Source of the DNA: Candidatus Omnitrophota bacterium
GTDB taxonomy: Bacteria; Omnitrophota; Gorgyraeia; Zapsychrales; Zapsychraceae
Direction: 5' to 3'
Assembly: GCA_020430005.1 (NCBI GenBank)
Contig: JAGQKQ010000118.1
Span: 1 to 5,860, forward strand
Length of the DNA: 5,860 nucleotides
Position 1 is the first letter of the stretch, and each line of letters begins with the position of its first letter. The notes below the pieces were generated by a model. It ran no database searches. It was given only the letters and a program-made list of their open reading frames with translations, and was not told the origin of the DNA. A program made the translations under genes and the position numbers. Shown here in pieces: positions 4,442 through 5,860 of this stretch.

Positions 4442-5137
4442 TTACTTTTCTTTTATCGCATTCAAAAGCGCCTTCGCAACGGTTTTGCTGGAATTAAAAT
4501 TCTGCCCGGTGACAAGGCGGTCATCTACGACCGTGTAAGAAGTAAACGGAAGCAATGCTTTCTGGTAATCGGCGCCCAAAGCGACCAGTTCATCTTCTAA
4601 AAAGAACGGAACTTCATTTCTTAATCCTGCCAGACGCTCTTCCGTATTGGAAAATCCGGTCAGCTTCTTGCCGGCGATTAAAGGCTTTCCATCGGGAAGA
4701 GTTAAACTCAACAAACCAGCCGCTCCATGACAAACAGAGGTAACATAACCTCCCTGACTATAAATTTGCTCTGCCACTTTTTTTAACGCCGGATGATCAC
4801 GGAAATCCCACATGGTCCCGTGGCCGCCCGTAAAATAAATAGCGATGTATTCGGAGGGATTCACGTCCGCCGCGGCTTTCGTGTTATTTAACTTCTCCAT
4901 AAAAGAGGAATCATTAAGATGCGCCTTGGCTGATTTGTCCATGTATAACCAACCCAGACTGCGTTCATCCAGAGGGGTTGTTCCGCCCTGCGGACTGGCA
5001 AAGTCCATCTCAAAACCGGCTTCTTTTACAATGTCGTAAAAGTGTGTGAGCTCTGTCACCCAAAGACCCGTTGTATCCGTTCGGCTGGGATACTTCGAAT
5101 GATTGGTTACGATGATTAATACTTTGTTTGGTTTCAT
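4442..5137 (-). CDS. DJ-1/PfpI superfamily protein, Hsp31-like (type 1 glutamine amidotransferase-like)
   Basis: This 231-residue protein, starting MKPNKVLIIVTNHSKYPSRT, carries the full DJ-1/PfpI pattern. The acidic partner is E29 in GLWVTELTHFYD; GGHGTMWDF (about 104-112) follows, and the nucleophile elbow is SVCHGAAGLL with C136 and H137. Relatives include Hsp31/HchA, which act on methylglyoxal or glycated groups (glyoxalase III / deglycase) and as stress chaperones. Which activity applies here is inferred, but the catalytic residues are intact. The frame is open upstream to an ATG at 5174-5176, but that has no ribosome site. The ATG at 5135-5137 overlaps the previous stop as ATGA and has AAAAGGA directly before it, so it is preferred. 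The gene is translationally coupled to the cysteine-rich protein upstream and the methyltransferase downstream. Confidence 0.9.
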   Translation of the reverse strand: MKPNKVLIIVTNHSKYPSRTDTTGLWVTELTHFYDIVKEAGFEMDFASPQGGTTPLDERSLGWLYMDKSAKAHLNDSSFMEKLNNTKAAADVNPSEYIAIYFTGGHGTMWDFRDHPALKKVAEQIYSQGGYVTSVCHGAAGLLSLTLPDGKPLIAGKKLTGFSNTEERLAGLRNEVPFFLEDELVALGADYQKALLPFTSYTVVDDRLVTGQNFNSSKTVAKALLNAIKEK

Positions 5138-5860
5138 TCCTTTTGAAAAGCTTCCATACCTGCTATTTTCCGACATTGCTGGGCCGCAGGATTTGAGGAA
5201 CCGAGCTGCGCTTCATAGTCATTATGCGTTTTAGCAAACATTTCGAAATATATTTCTGCATAACAAGAACAATCAACACCCTTCAAAGGCAAAGATTTAC
5301 ATTTTTCTTCTCCTGTCTTCAAAAGACTTTCTTTATCTAATACCTCTGGATGTCCCTTAACACTTTGCCAAAAAAGGATGTCATCCTCTGAGTTACCCTT
5401 GGCGGGAAAATCCTCAGCTAACCCTTTTAGCTGATCACAATGATAATTACCTTTAAATCGTTCGTCATTCCTACATAAACCATATATTTTTTCCGGAAAA
5501 TCTTCCTTATTTTGCTGCTGGGTTGCTTGTTGTTTTTGCCGCTGAGATTTTTGATATCCGGTTGCCTGACCACAGGAAGATTCTTTTATAGTCCTCCAAT
5601 ACCAAACATGATCCAGGGTCATCTTCGGTTGTTTAGCCGTAACGGTTTTAATGTGATCTTCTACACATTCACAATCAAAAAATCTTTGGGCTCGCGGAGG
5701 TTTATTACCCTGGTTCTGATTGTCATACTCACACAACCCCCTAACGGCATTATAAAATTCTTCCTGAGTGTCATACTTCTTATTAATAAACTTTTCCCTT
5801 CCCTGCGGCTCAGGAGCCATGGAAGATTCATTATAGACAGACTCTTTGGGCTGAGAAGCA
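5134..5860 (-). CDS. Cysteine-rich, probably exported protein with repeated modules, 5' end outside the window
   Basis: The frame runs without a stop from the right edge to TGA at 5134-5136, giving 241 visible residues. The first internal ATG (5818-5820) has no ribosome site and the residues before it (ASQPKESVYNESS) look like an exported-protein linker, so I treat the gene as truncated by the window. Counting from that Met, ten cysteines lie at 30, 50, 52, 83, 116, 128, 174, 184, 186 and 216. They form about three modules: C30, C50-x-C52, C83; C116, C128 with FW at 150-151; C174, C184-x-C186, C216. Modules 1 and 3 share the C-x-C-(29 or 30)-C spacing. A Q/K-rich linker (about 90-105) separates modules 1 and 2. 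An even cysteine count suits disulfides in the periplasm. I recognise no family. It heads the coupled set with the DJ-1-like and methyltransferase genes. Confidence 0.75.
   Translation of the reverse strand, partial: ASQPKESVYNESSMAPEPQGREKFINKKYDTQEEFYNAVRGLCEYDNQNQGNKPPRAQRFFDCECVEDHIKTVTAKQPKMTLDHVWYWRTIKESSCGQATGYQKSQRQKQQATQQQNKEDFPEKIYGLCRNDERFKGNYHCDQLKGLAEDFPAKGNSEDDILFWQSVKGHPEVLDKESLLKTGEEKCKSLPLKGVDCSCYAEIYFEMFAKTHNDYEAQLGSSNPAAQQCRKIAGMEAFQKE

Noticed and set aside
4555..5039. Two plus-strand open frames (4555-4743 and 4845-5039)
   Set aside because: Both are antisense to the well-supported DJ-1-like gene and show no family features.
5829..5834. TATAAT on the minus strand just before the ATG at 5820, as a promoter for the cysteine-rich gene
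   Set aside because: No acceptable -35 lies 16-18 bases upstream, and the reading frame is open through it to the window edge.

Overview
The window looks like a piece of an uncultured Gram-negative bacterial chromosome. Nearly all supportable genes lie on the minus strand, so they read from high to low coordinates. The evidence for a Gram-negative host is secreted and cysteine-rich proteins plus what may be the start of a metal-efflux operon. Short dispersed palindromic repeats carrying GGGGACA / TGTCCCC ends sit between genes. Repeats of this look are, from general knowledge, common in Omnitrophota- and Desulfobacterota-like genomes, but I cannot fix the lineage from this sequence.

Right part (3423-5860): a run of four tightly packed genes. 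A cysteine-rich, probably exported protein is open at the right edge. It overlaps a DJ-1/PfpI (Hsp31-like) protein by an ATGA junction. That gene is followed within a few bases by a class I SAM-dependent methyltransferase. After a short repeat comes a small two-helix membrane protein whose last 19 codons are repeat DNA. The first three are very probably co-transcribed and translationally coupled.

Middle part (1980-3422): a VOC (glyoxalase/bleomycin-resistance fold) protein with its own near-consensus promoter, and a secreted protein of unknown function. Both are bordered by two families of short repeats. The repeats sit on or next to stop codons.

Left-middle part (680-1979): an AT-rich two-gene module, DUF5343 protein followed by a Swt1-type HEPN protein. 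The two genes overlap by 11 bp. A 15-codon ORF with a good ribosome binding site precedes the pair. The HEPN protein keeps the R-x4-H motif of HEPN ribonucleases. This is the best candidate in the window for a defence or toxin-antitoxin-like system.

Left end (1-476): a small membrane protein with a His/Cys-rich loop, a TTGACA-17-TATGGT promoter that would give an almost leaderless mRNA, and a 21-bp near-palindrome just upstream. It is followed by the first 13 codons of a second gene, which has a strong GGAGG site and a signal-peptide-like start. This arrangement resembles the front of heavy-metal RND efflux operons.

No rRNA, tRNA, CRISPR array or intact transposase gene is visible.
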